DNA of 12,258 nt from Pseudobdellovibrionaceae bacterium (GTDB lineage Bacteria > Bdellovibrionota > Bdellovibrionia > Bdellovibrionales > JAMPXM01): assembly GCA_016791465.1 (NCBI GenBank), contig JAEUWE010000426.1, positions 1 to 12,258 of the forward strand, in the 5' to 3' direction. This document shows positions 1 through 6,331 of the stretch, in pieces; the first letter of the stretch is position 1; the number at the start of each line of letters is the position of its first letter. A program made the position numbers and the translations under genes. The notes beneath the pieces were generated by a model. The model was not told the origin of the DNA and searched no databases. It saw only the letters and a list, made by a program, of their open reading frames with translations.

Positions 1-111
1 CTCGATAGACTGATCATGCGATTCGATAACGTGTATCGAATCCCCCGTTACTACTCAAAATCACCTACAGATATGATTGCAGCGGCCGAGGAGGATCTAC
101 GGAAACTTTAG
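1..111 (+). CDS. 3' end of an unrecognised protein (partial)
   Basis: An open frame enters from the left edge and ends at TAG 109-111, giving a 36-residue tail that runs from LDRLIMRFDNVY to AAEEDLRKL. It is mostly charged and ends in a predicted helix. I do not recognise the family from so short a piece. It lies directly before the ArsA-like gene on the same strand. ArsA-like ATPases often occur as tandem pairs in related bacteria, so it could be the end of a partner gene, but nothing in the visible residues proves that. A purine-rich GAGGAGG at 88-94 lies within its last codons and probably serves the next gene. That it is coding is supported mainly by the open frame and its tight junction with the ATPase gene. 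Confidence 0.5.
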   Translation, partial: LDRLIMRFDNVYRIPRYYSKSPTDMIAAAEEDLRKL

Positions 112-116
112 ATGCC

Positions 117-1199
117 CTGCTGCGCGGGAAGAAAATCGTAGTCTGCGTTGGCTCGGGTGGCGTCGGAAAGACCACAATGGCAGCCGCTCTCGGCATGCGG
201 GCCGCGGCGCTTGGCCGGCGGGTTCTGGTGCTGACGGTTGACCCGGCTAAACGGTTGGCGACGGCACTCGGTTTAGATCTCAGCGGAATTGAGGAGCGGC
301 AAGTTCAGTTGAAGTCTGCGGGCCAGCTTTCGGCAGCGGTTATTGACTCCAAATCGATTTTTGATCGCTTTATCGAGAGCAATTCGAAAGATCCAGAGCT
401 CTATAAGAAGCTATCCAAGAATCGTCTTTATCAGCAGTTGTCGACGACTCTTTCGGGATCGCAAGAGTTCACCGCGCTTGAACGGTTGCTGCAGGCGGTG
501 GAGTCCGGAAAGTACGATCTTGTGATTCTCGATACGCCGCCAACCCAACACGCGATCGACTTTCTTTCGGCGCCCGATCGAATTCGGTCGTTATTTCAAG
601 ACTCCGTCACACGTTGGTTTATGGCGCCTGAGGCGTCGGGTGGACTTTTGGGATCGATTATCGGCCGCGGCACTCGAGCGGCGTTAAAGTCGCTCGAGGT
701 TTTGACGGGTGCTCGTTTTATCGATGAGCTTGTCGATTTTTTCGCGAGTATTCGATCGATTCAAAAAACCCTTCGCGATCGAAGCGACCGCGTTCATCAG
801 CTTTTGACTTCAGATGTGGCGGCCTTTGTTTTGGTCACCAGTTTTGATGTGGCGAAGCTGCAGGAGGCGCGGCACCTGGCACAGCATCTTGAGCAGTTTG
901 GTTACGATCTTGGTGGCTGTATCTTAAACCGCTCGTTTCCAGAATCACTTCCTGAATGGGGTGAGGGAGCGAGCGAGCATCAGTTTGCACCTGACATGGC
1001 TGCAAAGCTTCTCAAGCTTCGAGCGCTTCATGCTCTCGTCAAGGCTGATCATCAACAGCGCTTTGAGTTGCTACGGATCTTTCGGAAAGAGATGCCGAGT
1101 CGCGTCGCTGTTCTCCAGGTGCCGGAGTATCGGCAGGACATCTTCGGGTTGCAGGACCTTGAATCTCTTTCGACTTTCCTGGGAGAATCAGCGCAATGA
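117..1199 (+). CDS. ArsA/Get3-like P-loop ATPase
   Basis: A cytosolic ATPase of the ArsA/Get3 branch of the SIMIBI P-loop NTPases. The frame encodes a Walker A GSGGVGKTT at bases 150-176, the motif DPAKRLATALG soon after, and the switch signature DTPPTQHAIDFLSAPDRI near codons 120-140. The length of about 340-360 residues fits a single-domain ArsA homologue. The cysteines used by ArsA to bind arsenite and the Get3 CxxC are not seen, so an arsenite pump role is not supported. The start is uncertain. The first ATG (177) lies after the P-loop, and the frame upstream has no ATG, GTG or TTG. I give CTG 117 as the first plausible initiator that keeps the P-loop. Conventional callers would choose 177. 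The stop overlaps the next start (ATGA, 1196-1199), which suggests coupled translation with the lipoprotein gene. Confidence 0.85.
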   Translation: MLRGKKIVVCVGSGGVGKTTMAAALGMRAAALGRRVLVLTVDPAKRLATALGLDLSGIEERQVQLKSAGQLSAAVIDSKSIFDRFIESNSKDPELYKKLSKNRLYQQLSTTLSGSQEFTALERLLQAVESGKYDLVILDTPPTQHAIDFLSAPDRIRSLFQDSVTRWFMAPEASGGLLGSIIGRGTRAALKSLEVLTGARFIDELVDFFASIRSIQKTLRDRSDRVHQLLTSDVAAFVLVTSFDVAKLQEARHLAQHLEQFGYDLGGCILNRSFPESLPEWGEGASEHQFAPDMAAKLLKLRALHALVKADHQQRFELLRIFRKEMPSRVAVLQVPEYRQDIFGLQDLESLSTFLGESAQ

Positions 1200-2365
1200 A
1201 ATTGATGAAGCGGTCTCTTGTGTTGGTCGTAGTCCTTGGTTCTGTCGCCATGCTGTCGGCTGGCTGTGCTTTCTTGGGAATCTCCAAGTCGGAAGTGAAT
1301 CGAACTGTCCGCAAAATTCTAGGCTATCCGGACAATCCGTATTTAAAACCGATACCCGAGGCGCCATCTGCCTATCGTGCGGCTTATGATCATCTTGAAG
1401 CGCGTCGTTGGAGTCAGGCCGAAGCTGGCTTTCGCGAGTTTCTGAAGAATCAACCGACAACGAACTGGACGCTCGCCGCGCAGTTCAATATCGGTCGTTC
1501 GCTTGAGGAGCAATTGCGCTTTGCGGAGGCGCTCGAGAAGTATCGTGAAGTTGAACAGAAGGGGCAGACCGCTCCAAAGATCCAGGGGCTTGCCTTGGTT
1601 CGAATGGGCGTGATGCTTGAAGCACTAGGTGAAGATGCCCAAAGTTTGGCGGCCTTGAAAGATGCCGAACGGCGCTCGGCGATGATGTCAAGAGAGGTTG
1701 CTGAGGCCGAGTTGCCGGCTCGATTGGCCGCCGCATACGCTCGCGCTCACAACCCCAATGAAGCAGAGAGGTATTTTGCAGCGGCTGATCGCGCCCTGGG
1801 GCGGCTGCGTGTGGCGTCGGCGAAAGACGGTCGTCCAGAGTGGTTGGCTCGGGTTCTCTATGCGATGGGGCATCGGCCGGCACAAGAGGTTGAATGGCAG
1901 CGTTTTGATGAAGTGATTCGCTCTGTTGAGCGAAGTCAGGGTTACTTGGTTCAAGCCGCCGAACTTGAGGAAGAGCCGTGGGCCTCTCTGGCGGTTGACG
2001 ATCTCAATCAGACCTATGCGGCCTTGCGCAAATCAATTGATGCGGTACCAGTGCCGGCCAGTTCTGAGATTTTGGTCGCTGCGAGGGAGCAACAGCGACA
2101 GCGATGGGAGCGATTGGTTCGACTCGGCGACGCAGTTGCGAAGCTGCGATCGCTCTTTGTTCTTGAGATTATTAAACAGGTGGGGCCGGAATCAGATAAG
2201 CCCGTCGTTCGATTGTTCAATGCCGTTGATCAGTTTGAAGAATCGTTGCAGGCGACGTTGATGTTTGAGCGCCCTGTTGGCGATTCGGCAACCGATGAAT
2301 CGCAAAATCGTCGGCGCAAAGTCGTTGAGCCTGTTCCGAAGTTTCCGGGAGAAGGGGCAGAGTAA
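1196..2365 (+). CDS. Lipoprotein with TPR-like helical repeats
   Basis: The 389-residue product starts with MKLMKRS, a hydrophobic stretch and the lipobox LSAGC with Cys24, so it should be a lipoprotein exported by Sec and processed by signal peptidase II. Residues about 60-200 are alpha-helical with TPR-like spacing (for example AYDHLEARRWSQAEAGFREF, then EEQLRFAEALEKYREV), a type of fold that usually binds partner proteins. The rest is helical and charged with no motif I recognise. The ATG at 1196 overlaps the preceding TGA and has GGGAG at 1181-1185 as ribosome binding site. The gene ends one base into the next start (TAATG), so it is translated together with the ATPase and the membrane protein. 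A periplasmic or outer-membrane scaffold is plausible; the actual function is unknown. Confidence 0.85.
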   Translation: MKLMKRSLVLVVVLGSVAMLSAGCAFLGISKSEVNRTVRKILGYPDNPYLKPIPEAPSAYRAAYDHLEARRWSQAEAGFREFLKNQPTTNWTLAAQFNIGRSLEEQLRFAEALEKYREVEQKGQTAPKIQGLALVRMGVMLEALGEDAQSLAALKDAERRSAMMSREVAEAELPARLAAAYARAHNPNEAERYFAAADRALGRLRVASAKDGRPEWLARVLYAMGHRPAQEVEWQRFDEVIRSVERSQGYLVQAAELEEEPWASLAVDDLNQTYAALRKSIDAVPVPASSEILVAAREQQRQRWERLVRLGDAVAKLRSLFVLEIIKQVGPESDKPVVRLFNAVDQFEESLQATLMFERPVGDSATDESQNRRRKVVEPVPKFPGEGAE

Positions 2366-3123
2366 TGTCGGCTTTCTTTTTTGGCCTGACCGCGGTCTGG
2401 CACGGCTATCGGGCGATATTCGGAAGCCAGAGGCTGAAACTGTGGGCCTTGTTGCCAATCATCGTCGCGGTCATTGTATTTCTCGCATTTGGAACGGTGG
2501 GGTTATCGCAGATCGTTCAGTGGAATCCGATTGTCACGACGTCGCTTTTGAGTCTTGTGGGTCTTGAGAGTGTAACGTGGCTATGGTGGCTCGTGGCGAT
2601 TGGTCTGTGGCCCATTTGGTTTTTGCTTCTTGGTCTGGCCCTTTATCTTTTAGCGCGTCTGGTGGTGGCGCCACTGTACTCGATGTTGGCCGAGCGTACA
2701 TTGGTTGAAACGGGAGTGCGAGTCGATGAACCATTTCGTACATTGTCGTGGATGGCCCTCACAGCGCGCATGGCGTGGATTAGCGTATTGAAGTCATTGC
2801 TTTTTGCTGTCGTCGGGATGTTGCTCTTTGGTTTTTCTTTTATTCCTGGACTGAACGTCCTTGCCACGATCGGATTCGTGCACATCGTGGCGTTTGATAT
2901 TTGCGACTATTCGTTCGAGGCGATGGGCTGGCCGCTTGCGGCGCGGTTCAAGCATTTTCGTGCACACTGGCCGGCATTTTCAGGATTTGCATTTGGGCTT
3001 GGGGTTGCGATGCTGATTCCCGGTTTGAATTTATTGCTTCTGCCCGGAGCAGTGGTGGGCGGAGCGCTGATTGTGAGTCGCACCGTCGACCGGGCTCGAG
3101 ATGGAATATTGGTTGAGCGATAG
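2365..3123 (+). CDS. EI24/CysZ-like integral membrane protein
   Basis: A 252-residue inner-membrane protein with hydrophobic segments at about residues 25-50, 70-105, 135-180 and 195-232. The layout and the C-terminal pattern IPGLNLLLLPGAVVGGALI, preceded by GWPLAARFKHFRAHW, fit the EI24 domain family, whose best known bacterial member is the sulfate permease CysZ. Whether this copy transports sulfate cannot be read from the sequence. The ATG at 2365 overlaps the previous TAA by one base and is preceded by the purine-rich GGGAGAAGGGG (2348-2358). The glutamate-cysteine ligase gene follows 18 nt downstream. A CysZ-type importer next to a cysteine-consuming enzyme would make metabolic sense, but that is inference from position. 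Confidence 0.8.
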   Translation: MSAFFFGLTAVWHGYRAIFGSQRLKLWALLPIIVAVIVFLAFGTVGLSQIVQWNPIVTTSLLSLVGLESVTWLWWLVAIGLWPIWFLLLGLALYLLARLVVAPLYSMLAERTLVETGVRVDEPFRTLSWMALTARMAWISVLKSLLFAVVGMLLFGFSFIPGLNVLATIGFVHIVAFDICDYSFEAMGWPLAARFKHFRAHWPAFSGFAFGLGVAMLIPGLNLLLLPGAVVGGALIVSRTVDRARDGILVER

Positions 3124-3141
3124 AAGAGAGAAGGTATTCAG

Positions 3142-4419
3142 GTGACAGGATTTAAAGATTCTCTGCATCAGCAGATCGTTCGCAATCTCCCGCGTATTCA
3201 AGATTGGTTTGGCTCCTATCGGGATGAGGTCGATTTGCCCTTTTACTCGAGTTACGATATTCGCGATTCCGGTCACAAGGTTGCGAATGTTGACGCCAAT
3301 ATTTATCCGGCTGGATTCAACAACATCTGTCCCACCGATCGCGAAAGCGCGCCGCCGCTTGTTCGCTTTTATCTCGATCGACACTATGGAGTCGGCAAGG
3401 TGAAGAAGCTTTTGCTGATCACCGAAGAGCACACGAACAACGCTTACTATTGGGAAAATGTGGCTTCTCTGGTCGAAATCTTGCGTGGTGCGGATCTCGA
3501 GGTCTGCGTCGCGATTCCGCGCTTGCAACAAGAGCGCGCCGTGATGACGACGGCAAGTGGTCGCACGGTCGAAGTTGTTTCAGCGACGATCGATCGGTCG
3601 GGATTGAAGTGTTCGTGTTTCACGCCGGACCTTGTCGTTTCAAACAATGACTTTTCGGAGTTCTACCCGGAGTGGGGTGAGTTGAACGAAATGCATCTCA
3701 ATCCACCGCGGGAACTTGGCTGGTGGCAGCGGAAGAAGTCGAATTACTTTTTGCACTACAATAAACTCTCAACTGAGTTTGCGAAGCTCATCGATGTCGA
3801 TCCTTGGACGCTGACTGTTGAAACCGAGCTCTTCTCGGAATTTGATATGGCGAATGACTCGAGTCGTGAGGCACTCGCGCAGCGTGTTCAAACGATGATC
3901 GATCGTCTGCGCGCCGAGTATGCGCGTCGTGGAATTTCGGATGAACCCGTGGTGTTTGTGAAGAATAATGCTGGGACCTATGGGCTGGCGGTGATGCGTG
4001 CCGCTTCGGGTGAGGACATTCTCAATCTCAATTATAAGACACGGAAGAAAATGAAAGCGGCCAAGGGTGGTCGCGATGTCGAAGAGGTTATCATTCAAGA
4101 GGGAATTCCGTCGATCGTTCAAGCCGATGGGATCACGGCCGAACCGACGCTCTATCTGTTTGGATGTCAGCTGGCCGGTGGCTTCTTGCGTTCGCATTCA
4201 GAAAAGGGCCCGACGGAATCGTTGAACTCGCCGGGCGCTGTTTATAAACGACTTTGCGTCAGCGATCTGAAGATTTCCGTTGAGGGCCATCCGATGGAGA
4301 ATGTCTACGGATGGTCGGCACGCCTTGGAGTTCTGGCAATTGGTCACGAGGCCAAAGCGTTGGGCTCGATCTATCGCGGGTACTCTCGGCGGGGTGATCT
4401 CAGCTGTACTCTGACATAG
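3142..4419 (+). CDS. gshA: Glutamate-cysteine ligase, ferrooxidans-type GshA
   Basis: The first enzyme of glutathione synthesis, which joins glutamate and cysteine in an ATP-dependent reaction in the cytosol. The 425-residue protein resembles the small GshA family described from Acidithiobacillus ferrooxidans (TIGR02049/PF08886 as I recall it), not E. coli GshA. Supporting segments are the N-terminal DANIYPAGFNNICPTD, the central FVKNNAGTYGLAVM (K274 to G281 core), then KMKAAKGGRDVEEVIIQEG and GGFLRSHSEKG. This arrangement resembles an ATP-grasp fold. The start is GTG 3142, with the purine run AGAAGAGAGAAGG (3122-3134) upstream at a good distance. It is the last gene of the plus-strand cluster. 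No glutathione synthetase (gshB) follows within the window, and I see no clear hairpin terminator in the 67 nt after the stop. Confidence 0.88.
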   Translation: MTGFKDSLHQQIVRNLPRIQDWFGSYRDEVDLPFYSSYDIRDSGHKVANVDANIYPAGFNNICPTDRESAPPLVRFYLDRHYGVGKVKKLLLITEEHTNNAYYWENVASLVEILRGADLEVCVAIPRLQQERAVMTTASGRTVEVVSATIDRSGLKCSCFTPDLVVSNNDFSEFYPEWGELNEMHLNPPRELGWWQRKKSNYFLHYNKLSTEFAKLIDVDPWTLTVETELFSEFDMANDSSREALAQRVQTMIDRLRAEYARRGISDEPVVFVKNNAGTYGLAVMRAASGEDILNLNYKTRKKMKAAKGGRDVEEVIIQEGIPSIVQADGITAEPTLYLFGCQLAGGFLRSHSEKGPTESLNSPGAVYKRLCVSDLKISVEGHPMENVYGWSARLGVLAIGHEAKALGSIYRGYSRRGDLSCTLT

Positions 4420-4486
4420 CGGTCCTGTATCAAATTGAGATGATGCCCAACCTAATCTGAGTCCCGACTAAAGCCGATAAGTTAGA

Positions 4487-5560
4487 ATGCTGTTGAGGAA
4501 TGGATTAGACTCGCGATTTCAGAGTGCCCTTTTGGTTTCAATCGTATTGTTTATAACGGGCTGCAATGTTTCTGACTGGCTGAAGATCGATAGTACTAAG
4601 ACTGCGACCACGACGTCACCCGTTGCGACACCTGATGAGTCTGGCACTCAGCCCCGGTCTGCGGTTTGTCCGACTAACTTTATTCGGATGCCGGCCTCGG
4701 TCGAGGCGCAGCTTGGGTACTCGCTCTGTGTCGCAAAGTATGAAATGAAAGTGAGTTTGAACGACGGCACGGCGGTGTCGGACGGTCGCGGAACAACTAA
4801 TTTAGATCCTGCGCTGTATCTTCCTGTCTCACGCGCGGCAGGTACTCCGTGGACACGTCTGACGTATGCAGAGAATCTTTCTGAGTGCGCCAGCCTTGGC
4901 GCTCAGTATTCTTTGCTGAGCAATCGTGAGTGGGACGTCCTTGCTCTTGATATTGCAAGTGTCTCATCGAACTGGAGTCTGGGCCGGCTTCGTTCGGGAC
5001 ACTCTGATGGGACGACCGATGCCAGCGCACAAACTGATGGATGGACATTTGCGAACTCTGGAGGGTTGCTGGCTGCAGGATCTGATTCCAATGGGTATGA
5101 GGGGACAGGCAATAGCAGTGCTGCGGCCTTTGGTTCAGGCGGCGAACAGATTCGGGTTTTCACAACTTCGGATGGTCAGATCATTTGGGACTTGTCGGGC
5201 AACGCTCGCGAACGAGTTGATATCGACGGTCAAGGTGGAACAGTTTCGTACTCAGGGGGTCCATCGGCGTACATCGAAGTGGTATCTGCGGCGATGACAT
5301 CATTTATTTCGGTTCTCACGTCTTCGAATGGCGTGACGTTTGGAAGTTCAACGTTTCAGCCTTCGACAACGAGCTGGACTCATTCCAGTCAGAATATCGG
5401 CAGATTCTATATACCAGGTGGCGTCGTCAGCCTGCGGGTGATTACGAGAGGTGGAAATCTTGCGTCTGGAAATAGCCCGGGTCTTTTTGCCGGTGATGCC
5501 GATGAAATCTCGACAGGGCGCTCGTCGACGGGCGGCTTTCGATGTGTTTATCAGCCGTAG
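4487..5560 (+). CDS. Lipoprotein with FGE/SUMF1-like domain
   Basis: A 357-residue secreted protein with the lipobox ITGC (Cys26) after a hydrophobic signal. A Ser/Thr-rich linker follows to about residue 55. The remainder shows landmarks of the formylglycine-generating-enzyme (SUMF1) fold: a VAKYEMKV strand, LLSNREWDVLA near 143-152, WDLSGNARERVD at 234-245 (family form is close to WDLSGNVWEWVD), and a C-terminal RGG at 321-323 followed by GGFRCV at 349-354. The aromatic residues of the GNVWEW core are replaced and no paired active-site cysteines are evident, so it is probably a non-catalytic member used for binding. The start ATG 4487 has only a weak upstream purine stretch. The 67 nt from gshA could hold its own promoter, but I see no convincing boxes. 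It converges on the hypothetical gene at 5591. Confidence 0.82.
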   Translation: MLLRNGLDSRFQSALLVSIVLFITGCNVSDWLKIDSTKTATTTSPVATPDESGTQPRSAVCPTNFIRMPASVEAQLGYSLCVAKYEMKVSLNDGTAVSDGRGTTNLDPALYLPVSRAAGTPWTRLTYAENLSECASLGAQYSLLSNREWDVLALDIASVSSNWSLGRLRSGHSDGTTDASAQTDGWTFANSGGLLAAGSDSNGYEGTGNSSAAAFGSGGEQIRVFTTSDGQIIWDLSGNARERVDIDGQGGTVSYSGGPSAYIEVVSAAMTSFISVLTSSNGVTFGSSTFQPSTTSWTHSSQNIGRFYIPGGVVSLRVITRGGNLASGNSPGLFAGDADEISTGRSSTGGFRCVYQP

Positions 5561-5590
5561 GGGTTTCCGCGCGGTGGCGCTCTGCTTGTT

Positions 5591-6262
5591 TTACGGCCAA
5601 ATCACAATCAGTGATTTTTTCGAGTGCTCGCGGATCTCATTTTGGTCGACTTGAATTTCGCGACCGGGTTCTGACTCGCGGTAGAGCTTAACTCCGGTGA
5701 CGGCCCAGCGTTTGGGCCACCGCGATGTCATATTGCGGAATTGAAAAGACGTGCCGACAACATCGGGATAGTTCAGGTCCATATCGACCGGGTTCTCAGC
5801 CTCAATTCGCTGAGTGGGAATGCGAATTGGCTCAGTGCGTGTCAGATCGGCTGCGGTATAGCAGGGGGCGCTAATGATCATCTCTGGTTTTTCACCTGAT
5901 GAGGCCATGCCGTCGGCGACAAGTTTAACGGTGACTCGATCGTAGTAGTCACAGGCCAGTTGACGTTGGCCGTCAGCAGTTCGAATCACAAACTGTCCGA
6001 ATTCAAGACCCACGCCATCGTGATCCATAATCACTTTGGCCGCCGTCAGAAGTCGTTTCTGAGAGGCGTTGAGAAGGGCGGCACCATCAAGGCGAGAGAA
6101 ATCGAGTTCTTTGTGAATCGCGGCGGGCACTCGGCCGGAGAGGCCTCTGAGTTTAAGATCGGAAATATAGATCATTCCGTCCCACGAGTTCACAGTGGCG
6201 AAGAATCCGAGGCCGGCCACGAGGAGATAGGCGGCAACGCCAAGCCAAACCGATTTTCTCAT
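5591..6262 (-). CDS. Membrane-anchored hypothetical protein
   Basis: A 223-residue product that I do not recognise. It opens with MRKSVW and a hydrophobic helix at about residues 7-24 without a lipobox, so it is probably a signal-anchored inner-membrane protein with a periplasmic domain. The remaining 200 residues look beta-rich and mixed, with two cysteines (in LACDYYD and SAPCYTA) that could form a disulfide in the periplasm. The start is well supported: on the minus strand GAGGAGG lies 8 nt before the ATG at 6262. That same GAGGAGG is the 3' arm of the pepA terminator hairpin, so translation of any read-through transcript may be controlled by folding. No separate promoter is evident in the 69 nt between pepA and this gene. 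Confidence 0.72.
   Translation of the reverse strand: MRKSVWLGVAAYLLVAGLGFFATVNSWDGMIYISDLKLRGLSGRVPAAIHKELDFSRLDGAALLNASQKRLLTAAKVIMDHDGVGLEFGQFVIRTADGQRQLACDYYDRVTVKLVADGMASSGEKPEMIISAPCYTAADLTRTEPIRIPTQRIEAENPVDMDLNYPDVVGTSFQFRNMTSRWPKRWAVTGVKLYRESEPGREIQVDQNEIREHSKKSLIVIWP
5599..5620 (+). terminator. Possible intrinsic terminator after the FGE-like lipoprotein gene
   Basis: AAATCAC (5599-5605), loop AATCA and GTGATTT (5611-5617) form a 7-bp stem that runs into six T residues (5615-5620) on the plus strand. It lies 39 nt past the lipoprotein stop and overlaps the 3' end of the convergent minus-strand gene. The stem is AT-rich, so efficiency may be modest. The opposite strand has no T run. 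Confidence 0.45.
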
Positions 6263-6297
6263 AAAAAAAGCCTCCTCTGATTACTATCGGAGGAGGC
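6263..6297 (-). terminator. Intrinsic terminator of pepA overlapping the next gene's Shine-Dalgarno
   Basis: Read on the minus strand, GCCTCCTC (6297-6290) pairs with GAGGAGGC (6277-6270). Inside, after one C·A mismatch, GAT pairs with ATC around an AGTA loop. Seven T residues (6269-6263) follow. This is a strong Rho-independent terminator 34 nt past the pepA stop. The 3' arm GAGGAGG is also a near-perfect Shine-Dalgarno for the ATG at 6262, and the T run forms the spacer. Confidence 0.9.
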
Positions 6298-6331
6298 CGG
6301 TCTCAAATTGAGCGGTTCTTTGGTTAGAGCG

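Noticed and set aside
103..112. RF2-like CTT TAG at the end of the upstream gene as a +1 programmed frameshift into the ATPase
   Set aside because: A +1 shift leads to frame 2, whereas the ATPase is in the frame reached by -1 (or +2). No -1 slippery heptamer is in register.
3031..3531. Antisense open frame opposite the start of gshA
   Set aside because: It spans the EI24-gshA junction, has no recognisable domain, and conflicts with two well-supported genes.
5567..5580. GC-rich hairpin GCGC-GGTG-GCGC just after the FGE-like gene as its terminator
   Set aside because: The stem is only 4 bp and is followed by an interrupted T stretch; the hairpin at 5599-5620 is a better candidate.
4430..6312. 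Shared decamer TCAAATTGAG at 4430-4439 and 6303-6312 as a common operator
   Set aside because: One copy is between genes after gshA, the other is within the pepA 3' untranslated region; positions are not comparable and a 10-mer pair can arise by chance.
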